Positions 38,501 through 50,500 of a stretch of DNA of 64,000 bases are shown piece after piece. A model generated the notes under the pieces. It was not told where the DNA came from. It searched no databases and worked only from the letters and a program-made list of their open reading frames with translations. Each line of letters begins with the position of its first letter. Positions within the stretch are counted from its first letter, which is position 1. A program made the translations under genes and the position numbers. The stretch is from NCBI GenBank assembly GCA_029931535.1, contig JAQPZY010001471.1:558001-622000 (forward strand), written 5' to 3'. This DNA comes from Margaritifera margaritifera. Lineage: Eukaryota; Mollusca; Bivalvia; Unionida; Margaritiferidae.

Positions 38501-41500
38501 AAGTCCTGTTTATTTTACATGAGGTTACAATCGATAAAATACGCCGATCGATCAGTAGAAGAAGAAAAAAATGTTTTAGGTGTCCCAAGACTTATAGTAC
38601 ATGAAAAAATTGCTTTAACTTCGTGTCCCAACTTTTTAGGTCATACAAAAATTACTTTTGAAACTAATTAAGGGTGTCCCTAGACTTACGGTGTCCCAAG
38701 ACTTACCGTGATTACGGTAGTTCCATTTGCATTTGTATGGGAAGCAAAGTATTTCTACGAGGCAGATATGAAACGGTGGGTAACAGATTTCTTTTCCCCA
38801 GTATCATGCTTAGATCGTGACAGCAATCAGAATGACCATAGAGATGATGACTGCACTGAACAAGACTGAGAAACCTTCAAAAGCCTAGATGAAAGACTAA
38901 CCAAAAATGAAACTTCTGACGAAGATTTGGATTACAAAATGGCAGAGCCAAAGAAGAAAAAATTCATGCATGTGTTGCAAGAAGGCTGGAAATGTGAGTA
39001 TAGCTGGCTAGAATACGATTCAGATGAAAATAAAAATGTATTGCAACTTACGCAGAAGTTCTAAGAAAAATAACTGACGACTGGATGTCAGAACCTCAAC
39101 TTTATTGGCCCATATCAAGTGTAGTGACCATCAGCAAGCCCATAGAGAAAATGCTTTGCGCAGTAATTTTGCCATTGCAGCAAACAATGTAGTCACTTGG
39201 AAGACCGAAGCTGTATACTGGTTGGCTAAGGAAGGAATATCAACCATGAAGTATGGATCTTTGATTGATTTCTGTCATTTACAGGGCTGTGAGGATTTAA
39301 TTCTTTTCATACTGGAACCCAATCAGCCAGGCAATTATGTTGAACTTGAAATTTTTCAGTCAGTGGTGGATCTGCATGAGGGGATCCAGTGACATTGGTC
39401 AATATGGTTTTACTGGACAAGTTTTTGAAAGTTGTGTACCATTTTAAAGAGCAAAAAATGTTCTTTAAAGTGATATATTTTTTCATTGAAAATTTTCAGT
39501 TGAAAGTAAACTAAAAAAAACACGCTTTACATTTTTTTATTTAGAACTTTCAATGCAATTTTTCTATCTGCAACATTCATTTTACCTCGTATATGTAAGT
39601 GTATGAAATGTCAGGAATTTTACTCCATTTAAAATAGTGTCAAAATGATAAAAATCCATCAAGAATGTAAAAGGTTATTTCAGTTTTATTAAATTTACTT
39701 GCATGAGAGTTGGAAAGCAAACAGAACATATCCTTACTGGAAAGTCGACAAAGCTGTTCATTTTGTTTCAGTATTTTTATTCCATATTAAATTGTAATGT
39801 AATAATATCAGTTTTGTTTGGTTTATTTTGGTCCATTTCCTAGAACGCAGTAAAATTTCATAATATTGTGCACACCTCTTAACCTCGGTATGTGGGTGAA
39901 CTTTATGAGCATTGAAGTGAACAAAATGTCCAGCTAGCTTGAAAACCATCAAAGTCTTCATCGTCGTCGATATCGGAGTCAAAAATACCAATGAACTAAT
40001 TATCATCGACTCGTTTCATTTCACTGTAGTCGAGATCGTGATCCCCACTGCCTAAAATAAAAATTGTCCTCCACAAAATTGTATATATTTTCATCAAAAT
40101 TTGCATCCACAACAGTCCTCACTTGCCGCTTCAATACTCTCCGCCCTATTGATCTTTGCATGTTAAAATTCAGTGTTGGAAAAAAATTTCTACTAACCAG
40201 TTATCATCAATTCTGTTCATTTTGTCGAAAAGTCAAGATCACTATCGGCACTGCATAGTCAATTTTCCCCCACAACATTTTCTATTTTTTCATCAAAATT
40301 GGCATCTACAACATTCCCATAATTTGCCGCTTCAGTGATATCTGCCATGACGATCTCTGCATGTTAAAACGTCGTGTTTGAAATAAAAATTTTGAATAAC
40401 CAGTGATCATAAACTCTGTTCATTTTGATGAAGTAAAGATAATGATCCCCACTTCCTAAAATGTAAATTTTCCACACTAAATTGTTTTTGTTTTCAACTA
40501 ATTCTATAAGCACATAACTGCCATCACTTGCCACTTGAGTAGTGACCGCCATTTTCGATCTCTGCATGTTAAGCATTGATTTTTAAATTGAATCAGTTTT
40601 GGGTGTTGTTTAAACTCATTCTGTGACTGCATATGTATACTTTCTACCTTCATTTCCTTTTCAAAAGAGTACACATAAAATGATGATGCATTACATGGTT
40701 AAATGCACATTTCTATGATGTGGTAGATGGTATGTAGTGAACATGAGACGAGTTGTATCCTGATGGCAAAGGGAAAGTATGACTGGAGGGTCAATGAATT
40801 TGGAACAGGGTAAAAATGCAACATGCATGTCTTGGCAAAGTGCTGGGGAAATTCAGCAGGCCATTGCAAATGAAATGTCGGATATCAATCAGTAACTGTA
40901 GAGGAAATCATTGTTAGTCATTTTCATAGATGAAAGCACTGATATTATTGTTACAAAGAAGCTAGTTGTATATGCACGTATAATCGATGAAGAAACTTTT
41001 GATCAGAAAACATTTTTCTTGGGTAATCTACCAGTTGTGGAGCCTCATTGGTTTGCTTTTTATGAGGCATTACGTACTGTTGTCATGGAAACCGCTTGTT
41101 GCATATTTCCAGCAGCTGAAAAAAAAGCCAAATGAGAAGGAAAAGAGAATTCTAAAAACACTAACTGATCTTAGATTTATTTCCACGATGCACATGCTAA
41201 TGGATGTTATACCAGCATTTACTCATTTAAATCTTGTGTTTCAAAAGCAGTACTTGGATATAGCTGTTGTACCTGCTGCTTTGGAAAGTGTTCGAGACTA
41301 CAAAGTAGGCCAAAAGTGGTAAATTGCACTATCAGTCAAAACTAAAGGAGAAACTGGTGAAATGGGTAGTGACTTGATGTACAAGGATACAAGCTGTCAA
41401 ACAATGACATCAAGGCTGCTTCAGAAGAAAGTACCAAAATAAGGACAGAATTTACTGAAAAATGTGAACAAGAAATTCCCCAAGAATTCCACTGAAGTAG

Positions 41501-44500
41501 CCTTTGCTTTAAAATTTCCTTGAACATTTCCACTGTCACTTCTTCTTGAGGAAGAAAAAGAATCATTTGGAAATTGTGACTTGGATCTTGTGAAATCCAA
41601 TGGGGAGGATAAGAAGGCAGCAGGTGGAACTTTATAATAAAAATCCCTTGCAGATGCTGAAGCATGTAGAAGACAATGGTCACTTTTGAAGAAGATGCTC
41701 TTTGACCAAATGTACCCTGGGGAAAACTTTTCAGACCTATGGAAAATGATGATGAAGTACCTTAACAACTTTATAATATTAGCACGGCTTGGCCCATCTG
41801 ATGCCTTTGCAGTCGCTGATTGTGAACGTGGCTTTAGCTGCCAAAACCACATTCACATACCCTCAAGAAATCGCTTGAAAGCTGATACATTGCAAAAACT
41901 GATGACCATAATGTTGGAGGGGCAGAAAATAGAAGAATTAGACTTTTCCTGCACTTTTAGTGTATGGTCAGAGACATCAAATAGGAGAATATTGAAGTAA
42001 AGAAGGTAATTTATTTTTTTGGTTTTTCATGCAAATAACAGGTAAAACTGACCATGTAAATGATCTCACTTTATTATGATGTTGGCCCATTATGATCACA
42101 ATTGGCCCCATTTTTCTCAAACCTTGCTGAAACACTGCAGTGGTGCATATCGGGTAAATTGGCAGATAGTAATAAACACCAACAGCTTTGATTTTGTAAA
42201 GAAATTAAATTAAAAGAAAAATTGCTTTCCCAGAAGAGCCATAGTCTGCCACAAAGGCAGTTAATGAATGGTTGTGCTTGCAAACTCTTATTTTCAAGCC
42301 GGGAGAGTCGACGTATTTTTCTCTGCATTCTTTAAAATTTTCAAGCGGGGAAAATCGACGTATATTTTTCTCGGCATTTTTGTACCATAGCTGTAAATCC
42401 ATCGAACAACCGTTACAAAATGGTAAGATTTATTGTTGCATTGGATATTTTTTTATTTAAATAATGGCTTGTGCCTGGAATATTTTGGCTGTGGCACTTA
42501 TTCCTTAATGTGGCAGAAAGAACAATCAAAGTTATCTTTGGGTAAGTGAACTTTAATAAGATCGATGCTTCTAAGCTGGACAGCTTGCAGTAATGCCCTT
42601 TAATCTTATCGTTAACTTTAGGTGTTAATTCTTGTAGTTAATTTTAGATGTTAAATTCGAGTAAAATACGAGTTGCAATTAATTAAGCAAGTGATTCATG
42701 TTTGAATCGCCTCCCACAAGCTGCCATGAGAACATAACTGTACAAAGAAGATTGGGACCTAGATACCAAAGAAATATTGTGATCACTTGGAAGTGAAATT
42801 TTAAGGAAAAATCACTAAAATTAAGTCCTTTGCATGTAATGAAACTTTTTATTTAGGCTGTGTCTGTTTAGATTGAAATTGGGGCCTATTTTCTGTGTCT
42901 TAAGATTCCTCAGTCCTAGAGGAATTTGAATGTGCATATTATACAATTCATTATTATTATAGAGGAAAGAAAATCTCATATATTTGATATTTTCTGTTTA
43001 AACAGGAGGGTGAACAAAATCCAGATTCGCAATTTATCACCACATATTAGCAGCGAGGAAATTGAGCAGCTTGTTTCCACGCTAGGACCAATTCAAAAGT
43101 GTGAATTAGGTAGGTGATCTTCTATATTCTTTATTTAAGGAACTCAGTTGGTACAACATCAGACTCGTAGTCCAAGGGTCACAAGTTTGATACCTGTCTT
43201 GCCTAGCCTAGGTTGGATGCCTCGGTGTGTCCTTGGGGAAAGCTCCCACTTCCTTGCATGATATAACCAATTATGTGTTGAAAGTGCCATTACAAGCTGA
43301 CAACTACTTCCTTTTTATTTCCTTTCAACTTGTCTTTTCGATCTACTGCTATATTTGGAAGTTTTCTGAGAAGTGTTTATTAGAATCTGAATTATTCAAA
43401 CTCAGCAGGATACACAAGAATGATCTTGAAAATTGGGAGATTTATATTTGGAAATAGTTTTCATTGTGATTCAAGCCTATTATTAGTCCCTGGCGACCCT
43501 TAAAAAAAAACCCCATTATTTGTATGTTGCAGTAGTACCCCCCCCCCCCGGAGCATGCACAACTACTCTGAGTTGCACGACTTTCATTAGTACATAATAT
43601 GTAATTTTTGTCCAGCCTGCTTTGGTGGAAGCTTGTCGTAGCAATCAGATGGACAAACAAAAAAAAAAAACTGATGACCGAATACGGCAGCCACAGTGGC
43701 CATCTTGAAAATCTTTTTATTGCTACTCCTGAATGGAAAGTCATATTGACATGGGGTTTCACCAGCTTACATCTTATGATGTCTAGTTGGTCCTAAATAA
43801 AAATGGTGTCGCTCTGATGACTGAATATGGCCACAAAATCAGCAATCTTGAAAATCTGGTTATTGCTATTCCTGAACAGAAAGTCGTACTGACATGGGGT
43901 TTTCACCAGATGACTTCTTGTGATGTCTAGTTGGTCCTAAATGAAAATGGTGCCGACTGATGTTCTATATGCCTGCCACAGTGGCTATCTTAAAAATCTT
44001 GCTATCACTTTCTCCTGAATTAATGGTTATTTCAGCATGGGGTTTTCACTGAAAGACTCGTGTCTAGTTGGTACTAAATTAAAATAATGCCGATCCAACT
44101 TCCAGTATGGATGCCACAATGGCTGAAAATCTCGTCGCTACTCTTAGATGGCTGGCCACATCGACATTGTGCATTGACCAAAAGACTTCTTATGATGTCA
44201 TGTTGGTTCTAAGTAGGAATGGTGCCAATCTAATGCCGAATATGGCCACCATTGCACCCATCTTGAAAATCTTGTCATTACTACTCCAAAAAGGGGAAAT
44301 CATATCGACATAGTTTCCACCAAAAGATTTATGAAGTCTTGTTGGTCCTAAATGAAAATTGGGCCAAGCTGATGTCCAGTATGTCCGCCACAGCAGCTTA
44401 TTTGATCAGATATGGTTTCGACACTCGGCAGCTAAAAAGAAGAAATGGGTCTTGTCTTTTAGCCAGTAGAGCGTCAGCCCCTTGAAGGGACTTGTGTTTC

Positions 44501-47500
44501 AATTTTAAGGGAGAACAGAAAGCATTCAAGCATGAATGTCTTCCAGGTTTGTACAGATGATACCAATCCATCATCAAATATGGCTGCCGTTACTAAAAAT
44601 AGTAAAACTTTGAAATAAATTCATCTTGAGATTAAAGAACTGAATAGATTTTGACCAAATTTGACAGAAAGCATCCGGGCTTAAAAGCCTTTTGATATTG
44701 GATACATTATGCTTATGTACCATCAAATATGGAAGAAGTTACAAACAAAATAAAGAAACTCGGAAACAGCTTAAAAACAAATGCAATTAACAAGAAGGAA
44801 CAAATTTCTACAGAAATTACCCTCCTGACCCAGATTTCTTGGTCATCTGCTGTTGCATTTGGGTATTTAGGCAGATATCAGTCAGGTGATCAGTCTCAAG
44901 CCCATTTGGGTCTTTTCAAGTTTTAAAAAAAAAGGCATGAGGAAAATGCATTTTAGTGTTGTTAAAGACAAAATCTCTAGCTCCATTCCTTTTTTTGGAA
45001 AAACCATTGCTGATATTTGTTTTACTCCTTTATTTCAGCTGGTGCTGAGGGTGTCGTGTATGCGACTTTCGAGAATCCAGATCATGCTCAAGAGTAAGTA
45101 CGAATACTCGCCAACAAGATATACAGATCTGGGATTAAAAATTCTCATTCCCCAACTGAAATTGGGGAGTGAACATTTCTGCCGGTTGAGTGAATTTTCG
45201 TATCGGGCATCTAATAGGGCGAGTGCTGATTCAGGGCTGACCAGTGTTTCTCATCAATGAAATGGATGTTCTTTACAGAATATTGCCAGCTTTGTTCAAT
45301 GAAAGTATATACTTTCTATGTGATGTTTGCTTTCCATTTGTTTTAGTCAAGCTCACATAAGCGCCTCACTCTCATTCTTCGACACTAATAAACCTTTTAT
45401 GAGCAAGAGAGCAGACTGGTCTCAATTTGTAATTACTTACAACTAATGTTAGAAGGGTCACACAATAAGTGTCTGAAAACAACCTTTCACACGACAGAAA
45501 TTAGGTTGCTGACATTGTCAACTTTTATACTTTTATATTTCTATAATAGCAGGTTGCGTACTAGTTTATTCTGGACGAGTAAAAATGTGTGGTATTTGCC
45601 TGACTGGGCAAGTGGATTTTTAGAGATATTTCAGTCCTTGCAGCTGTTTCTTTCAGATATATGTCATCAGCATCAAATAATTTAGCTAAATTCAGGATTG
45701 AACAGATTACTTGCTAAATTTTAGTCAATTAAAGAAAGTTGAGATGTCATTCTTTATGCAAGGCTGTCCCTTGATATCCACAAAGAAAAAAAAAACTTGC
45801 AGCAAAAAGAATAACATCTTTAAATTTTCTTGCCAGCAAAATTGTTCATCTTGTCAGTACTTCAAAATGTAATTTATAGCTCTACTGGTCATAGACCAGA
45901 AGACCTTATGGGATGGCCTGTTGTCCGTCATCTGTCGGGATTCCCATGAAATTTGCACACTTGTTCATCCAAAGGTCTAGTTGGTCCAAAATGAAAATGA
46001 AGATGCTCAGACAGCAGCCATCTTGAAAATCTTCTTATTGCTACTCCTTTTGGTGTTTTCACTAAAAGAATTCTTATGGTACTAAATGAAAATGGTGCTG
46101 ATCTGATGTCCAGCCATGGCAGGTATCTTGAAAATCGTTGCTTCTACTCCTGAACAGAAAGGCATATCGACATGGGGCTTTCACTAGAGGACTTCTTACC
46201 ATGGGTCGTTTTTTCAAATAGTTCTGCTCTGGCTAACTTGAAACTGTTGTTGCTACTTGTCCTGAATGGATCGTTATATCAACATCGGGGTTTTCACTAA
46301 AAGACTTTCTATGATGTCAAATGAAAACAGTGTAAATCTGACATAAAATATGGCCACCATGGCAGCCATATTGAAAATCTTGCTCTCGCTACTCATTCTG
46401 AACAGAAAGTCGTATAAACTTGGGATTTTCACCATAAGACTTTATGATTTGTAGTTGGTCCTAAATGAAAACGGTTCCACTCTGACATCCAGTATAGCCA
46501 CTGCAGTGGCATCTTGAAAATCTTGTTATCTCTACTCCTGAATGGATGGTCATATCAATATGGAGTTTTCACTAAAAGACTTTGTATGATGTCAAGTTGT
46601 TCCAAAATGAAAATGGTTCCACTCTGACAGCCAATATGGCCACTGCAGTGGCCATCTTGAAAATCTTGTCGCTACTCCTGAATGGATGGTCATATCAGCA
46701 TGGGGTTTCCTCTAAAAGACCTTGTATGATGTCTAGTTGGTCCTAAATGAAAATGGTGCTGATCTGACATCCAATATATCTGCCATTGCAGCCATCTTGA
46801 AAGTATTCTTCTTGTCACTCCTGAACGGAAAGTCGTATTGATATGGGGTTTTCACCAGAAGACTTCTTATGATGTCTAGTTGGTCCTAAATGAAAATGGT
46901 GCCAGCCGGACATCCAATATGGAGACCACAGTGGCCATCTTGAAAATCTTGTTATCGCTACTCCACCAGTATGGACGGTCATATCAACATTGGGTTTTCA
47001 CCTGGAGAAGTTTGTGATGTCTAGTTGGTATTAAATGAAACTGATACCGATTTGACATCCTTATTATTGCTTCTGCACCTAAATTTTAAGTCCTATTGAT
47101 GTGGGGTTTTCACCAGAAGACTAAATATGATATTTAGTTCTGGATGAAAATGATGCTGATATGACCACAAATAACGGCTTCCACAATGAACATATTGAAA
47201 ATCGTGTCGCTAATAATCCTGACTGGATGGTCATATCAGCATGGGGTTTTCACCAAAAGTCTTCTAATGGTGAATAGTTTGTTCAAAATGAAAATTGTGC
47301 TGATCTTAATCCAATATGGCTACTACAATGGCTAGCTTAAAAATCTTTTTGCTCGAGAATATCAGAGATGGTTTCAACACTTGGCAGTTACAAAGAAGAA
47401 ATGGTCTTATCTTGAATTACTGGAAATTCATGAACACTGTACATCGGTCCCTTCGAGGGACTCGTGTTACAAATGAAGCTAATCTTCCATCGGATAAGCT

Positions 47501-50500
47501 CACCATTACTTAAAGTAGAAAAATCTATAAATAGCAACTTGTTAAGAACCAGAAGCAGAATTTGACCAAATTTCAGAAAGCATCGTAGCAGGCAGAGAGG
47601 TCTGTAATGTTTTACAAAAGATGCCAATCCGCCATCAGTTATGGCCACCATTACTAATGATGAAAAAGAATTTTAAATTAAAACTGCTTGTCAGAACTTG
47701 ACTATATATAACAAAAAACAATCCCGCATGAATTGCTTTCAGACTTTTGCAAATGATACTGATTTGCCATTTAATTTGGATACTATTGTTAAAAATAGAA
47801 AATTCTTTGAACAACTTCTTATAAAGCACTTGATAGAATTTTATCAAATTTGACAATGATGCTAATCTGCTTTCAGATATAGTTGCGGATACTAAAAAGA
47901 GAAAATTTTATATAACTTGTCTAAAGAGTCACTGAACAGAATGGGACTAAATCTGACAGAAAGCATCTTAATCTCGAGGCCTTTCCCATTTATAGAAATT
48001 ATGGTGAACACTTGTCAAATATGGTGGTCATTACTAAAAATAGAGGAACATTTATCCAACTTTGTTTTGAAAAATCTGCTTAACGAAATTTGTCCAACTG
48101 TGGGATGAAGCATCCTGGCATAGTGGCCTTTCAGTATTGAGAAATAATGTTGAAGTGCAATCAGATATGAATAAAGGTATTAAACGTTGAAATTGTTTTC
48201 ACAGCATATGCAAGCAACAGCAATGGAAGAAATTTCTACAATAAACAACGTACATTTGTTTTGGCCAATTGCTTTGCAGTTGGGCAGGTGTCCATTTGGG
48301 CTACTTTTTCATGTAATGATGCTTTTTATTACTTCTCCAGCTCCAGAGGTGTATGGATATATAGCAATGTCCAACCGTCCTTCTGTAGATAAGGTGGTTT
48401 CCAGATCATACTAGAGTTTGCTGTGTTTTTTTTTTTCTTCTAAAACCTTGTATGTGGCTTGCCACATGGGTAGAAGTAGAAGCATATTGATTTTGGCACT
48501 GCTAGGTACCTGGTTATGGTCACTGTAGCTGAAAATGTGATTTTCCTCTCTACATGTCAAAATTCCTTTATATAATGTTCAAAGAACTTTGGTAGACTAC
48601 ACTTGGGCAGAGATAGCCGCCAGTTGATTCTTATGCCAGCATGAAAGGTCAAGGTCACTGGAGCCAACATTGCAATTTTTATTGGTTTCTGGTTTTCCTG
48701 TCAAGTTTTCTTTATCCTAATTTACATCAAACTTTGGCAGAGGCACCTCCCTGTTGATTCTCAAGCCTTGCAGTGAAGGTCACAGGAACCAACAGTGTAA
48801 ATTTGTATTGGTTTCCAGTTGACATGTCATGTTTTCTTTATCCAGTTTTCATCAAACTCGGTCATAGGCTCATCCCTATTGGTTCTGGAGCCGAGAGGTC
48901 ATGGTCACAGGAGCTAAAATTGTAATTCTGGGCTCCACTCAAGTCTACATTCTTCAACTTTGTTGCACCCAATTTCTGTCAAGCCTTGGTAGTTGCTCAG
49001 CATATTGATCACTTTTGTGTCTACATCCATCCACACCCTGGCTTAACCTCGGTGTCAAGAGTTTTAGCTCGCCAGGCCAAAAACCAAGTGAGCTTGTAGT
49101 ATGGTCCTTTGTGCATTGTCTATTGTTGTGTATTGCCTGTTATCTGCTATTTACAACTAATCAAAAACCACATGACCAATTTGTACATGATTTTGTTGTG
49201 AGCATTCTTACACCAATGCCTTGCAGATTTGGTCAGTGGTTGTTGTTGCTGCTGTTGGTTTAAAGCCATTTTTCAGTACATGATGAGCTATAAATGGTGG
49301 CCACCATATCTGGTGGAAGAAGAGCCTGGGAAAACCCTGGGAAGAACCACCGACCCACAGGAAGCTACTGGCAAGCTTTCTCACATACTCGTGTTGGCCA
49401 AGCCCAAGACTCGAAACCCATGCTGACAGGGGTGAGATGTAAGTGATCTGTAAAAGCGAGCACCTTAGACCACTCGGCCACCCATCAAATTGTAAACACT
49501 TTTTTGTGTAAACTATGGATAATTTTGATGACCATTAATAATTATACATATTCCTACTGCAGTGTCTCCCACCTTAAAAGAGGATGGCTGCTGTTAACTA
49601 AAAATTGAAAACTAACAGCAAACTCTTTCTCATTTTGACCAAATTTGAACAGAAAGCATCCTAACATGAAGGGCTTCCTGATTTGTACAAATGATGTCAA
49701 ATACAGCTGCCATTACTAACAAAAGAAAATATTTTAAAGAACTTTTCAAAACCACAGAATTGGACCAAATTTGAATGAGAGCATCTTAGCAGGAAGGTCT
49801 TTTGAAAGTTATTAAAATAATGACAATCTGCATTCAGATATGGTCACCAATTGCTAAATGCAGGGTCCCCACTCTACTGGAAAATCGGGAGAAAAAGGTT
49901 TGTGCCCGAATGGGAAAAGCATTTAAATTTTGCATATATTGATGGAAGTCGGGAGAAAAGCGTAGAATTTTCAGTTATCACTTGATGACAAAAAATGTAC
50001 ATATTTGAGTCATAATGAACTGATTGGGAGTCATTTGAGGTAGAATTGCTGTATGGATCGTTTGGGTGCTTTCCCTAAACATATTTGTATGGTCAATTTG
50101 GGTGATCAGATTGGTCAAGTAGAATGGATATCCCTTGGTCCACTCCATATCGGTATCTTTTCTAGAGTGGAAGCTAAGAAGATCAGTCGGCGTCACACTG
50201 CACCAAAACGTGGGTGACATGTTATTAGGCTTATCTTTCCCAGTTCCTCTTTTGATAATGTCAATTTAATGTAAATGTATTGTGATAAATCTTTGCTTAT
50301 TGTTTGGTAGTTCACACTGGGAACAAGATGTTAAGCATTATTGTCAATAGTAACCTTTGACGACCCCTACTTGGCTTTGCATGGAATTTTACTATCAGAC
50401 CTTGCTAAATATGTAGAAATCTGTGAACTGTTGGGCTAATTTTCAGTGCAGAATCTCATTTGCTGGGTGCCCTTGTCAATGACAATAAAATATACAGTCC

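Larger units (their letters stand above)
28859..43005. other. intron 2 of the RRM gene (14.1 kb, repeat-filled)
   Basis: Begins GTAGGT and ends TTTAAACAG. Contains remnants of piggyBac, DIRS/Ty3, hAT and pogo-like elements and copies of the modular minisatellite repeat, listed separately. The stretches 29571-30186, 31739-32109, 35814-36986 and 42001-42925 show nothing recognisable apart from a short repeat-end fragment at about 36170-36250 matching the 3' end of array A (AATATCAGAGATGGTTT). Confidence 0.7.
43110..45038. other. intron 3 of the RRM gene (1.9 kb)
   Basis: Begins GTAGGT, ends TTTATTTCAG. Holds a SINE next to the donor, a C-tract at about 43539-43550, then modular repeat arrays A and B back to back, leaving only ~110 bp of non-repeat sequence before exon 4. 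Confidence 0.75.

Noticed and set aside
49866..49960. CAGGGTCCCCAC start considered as another hAT element
   Set aside because: No inverted partner or target duplication could be found in the window.
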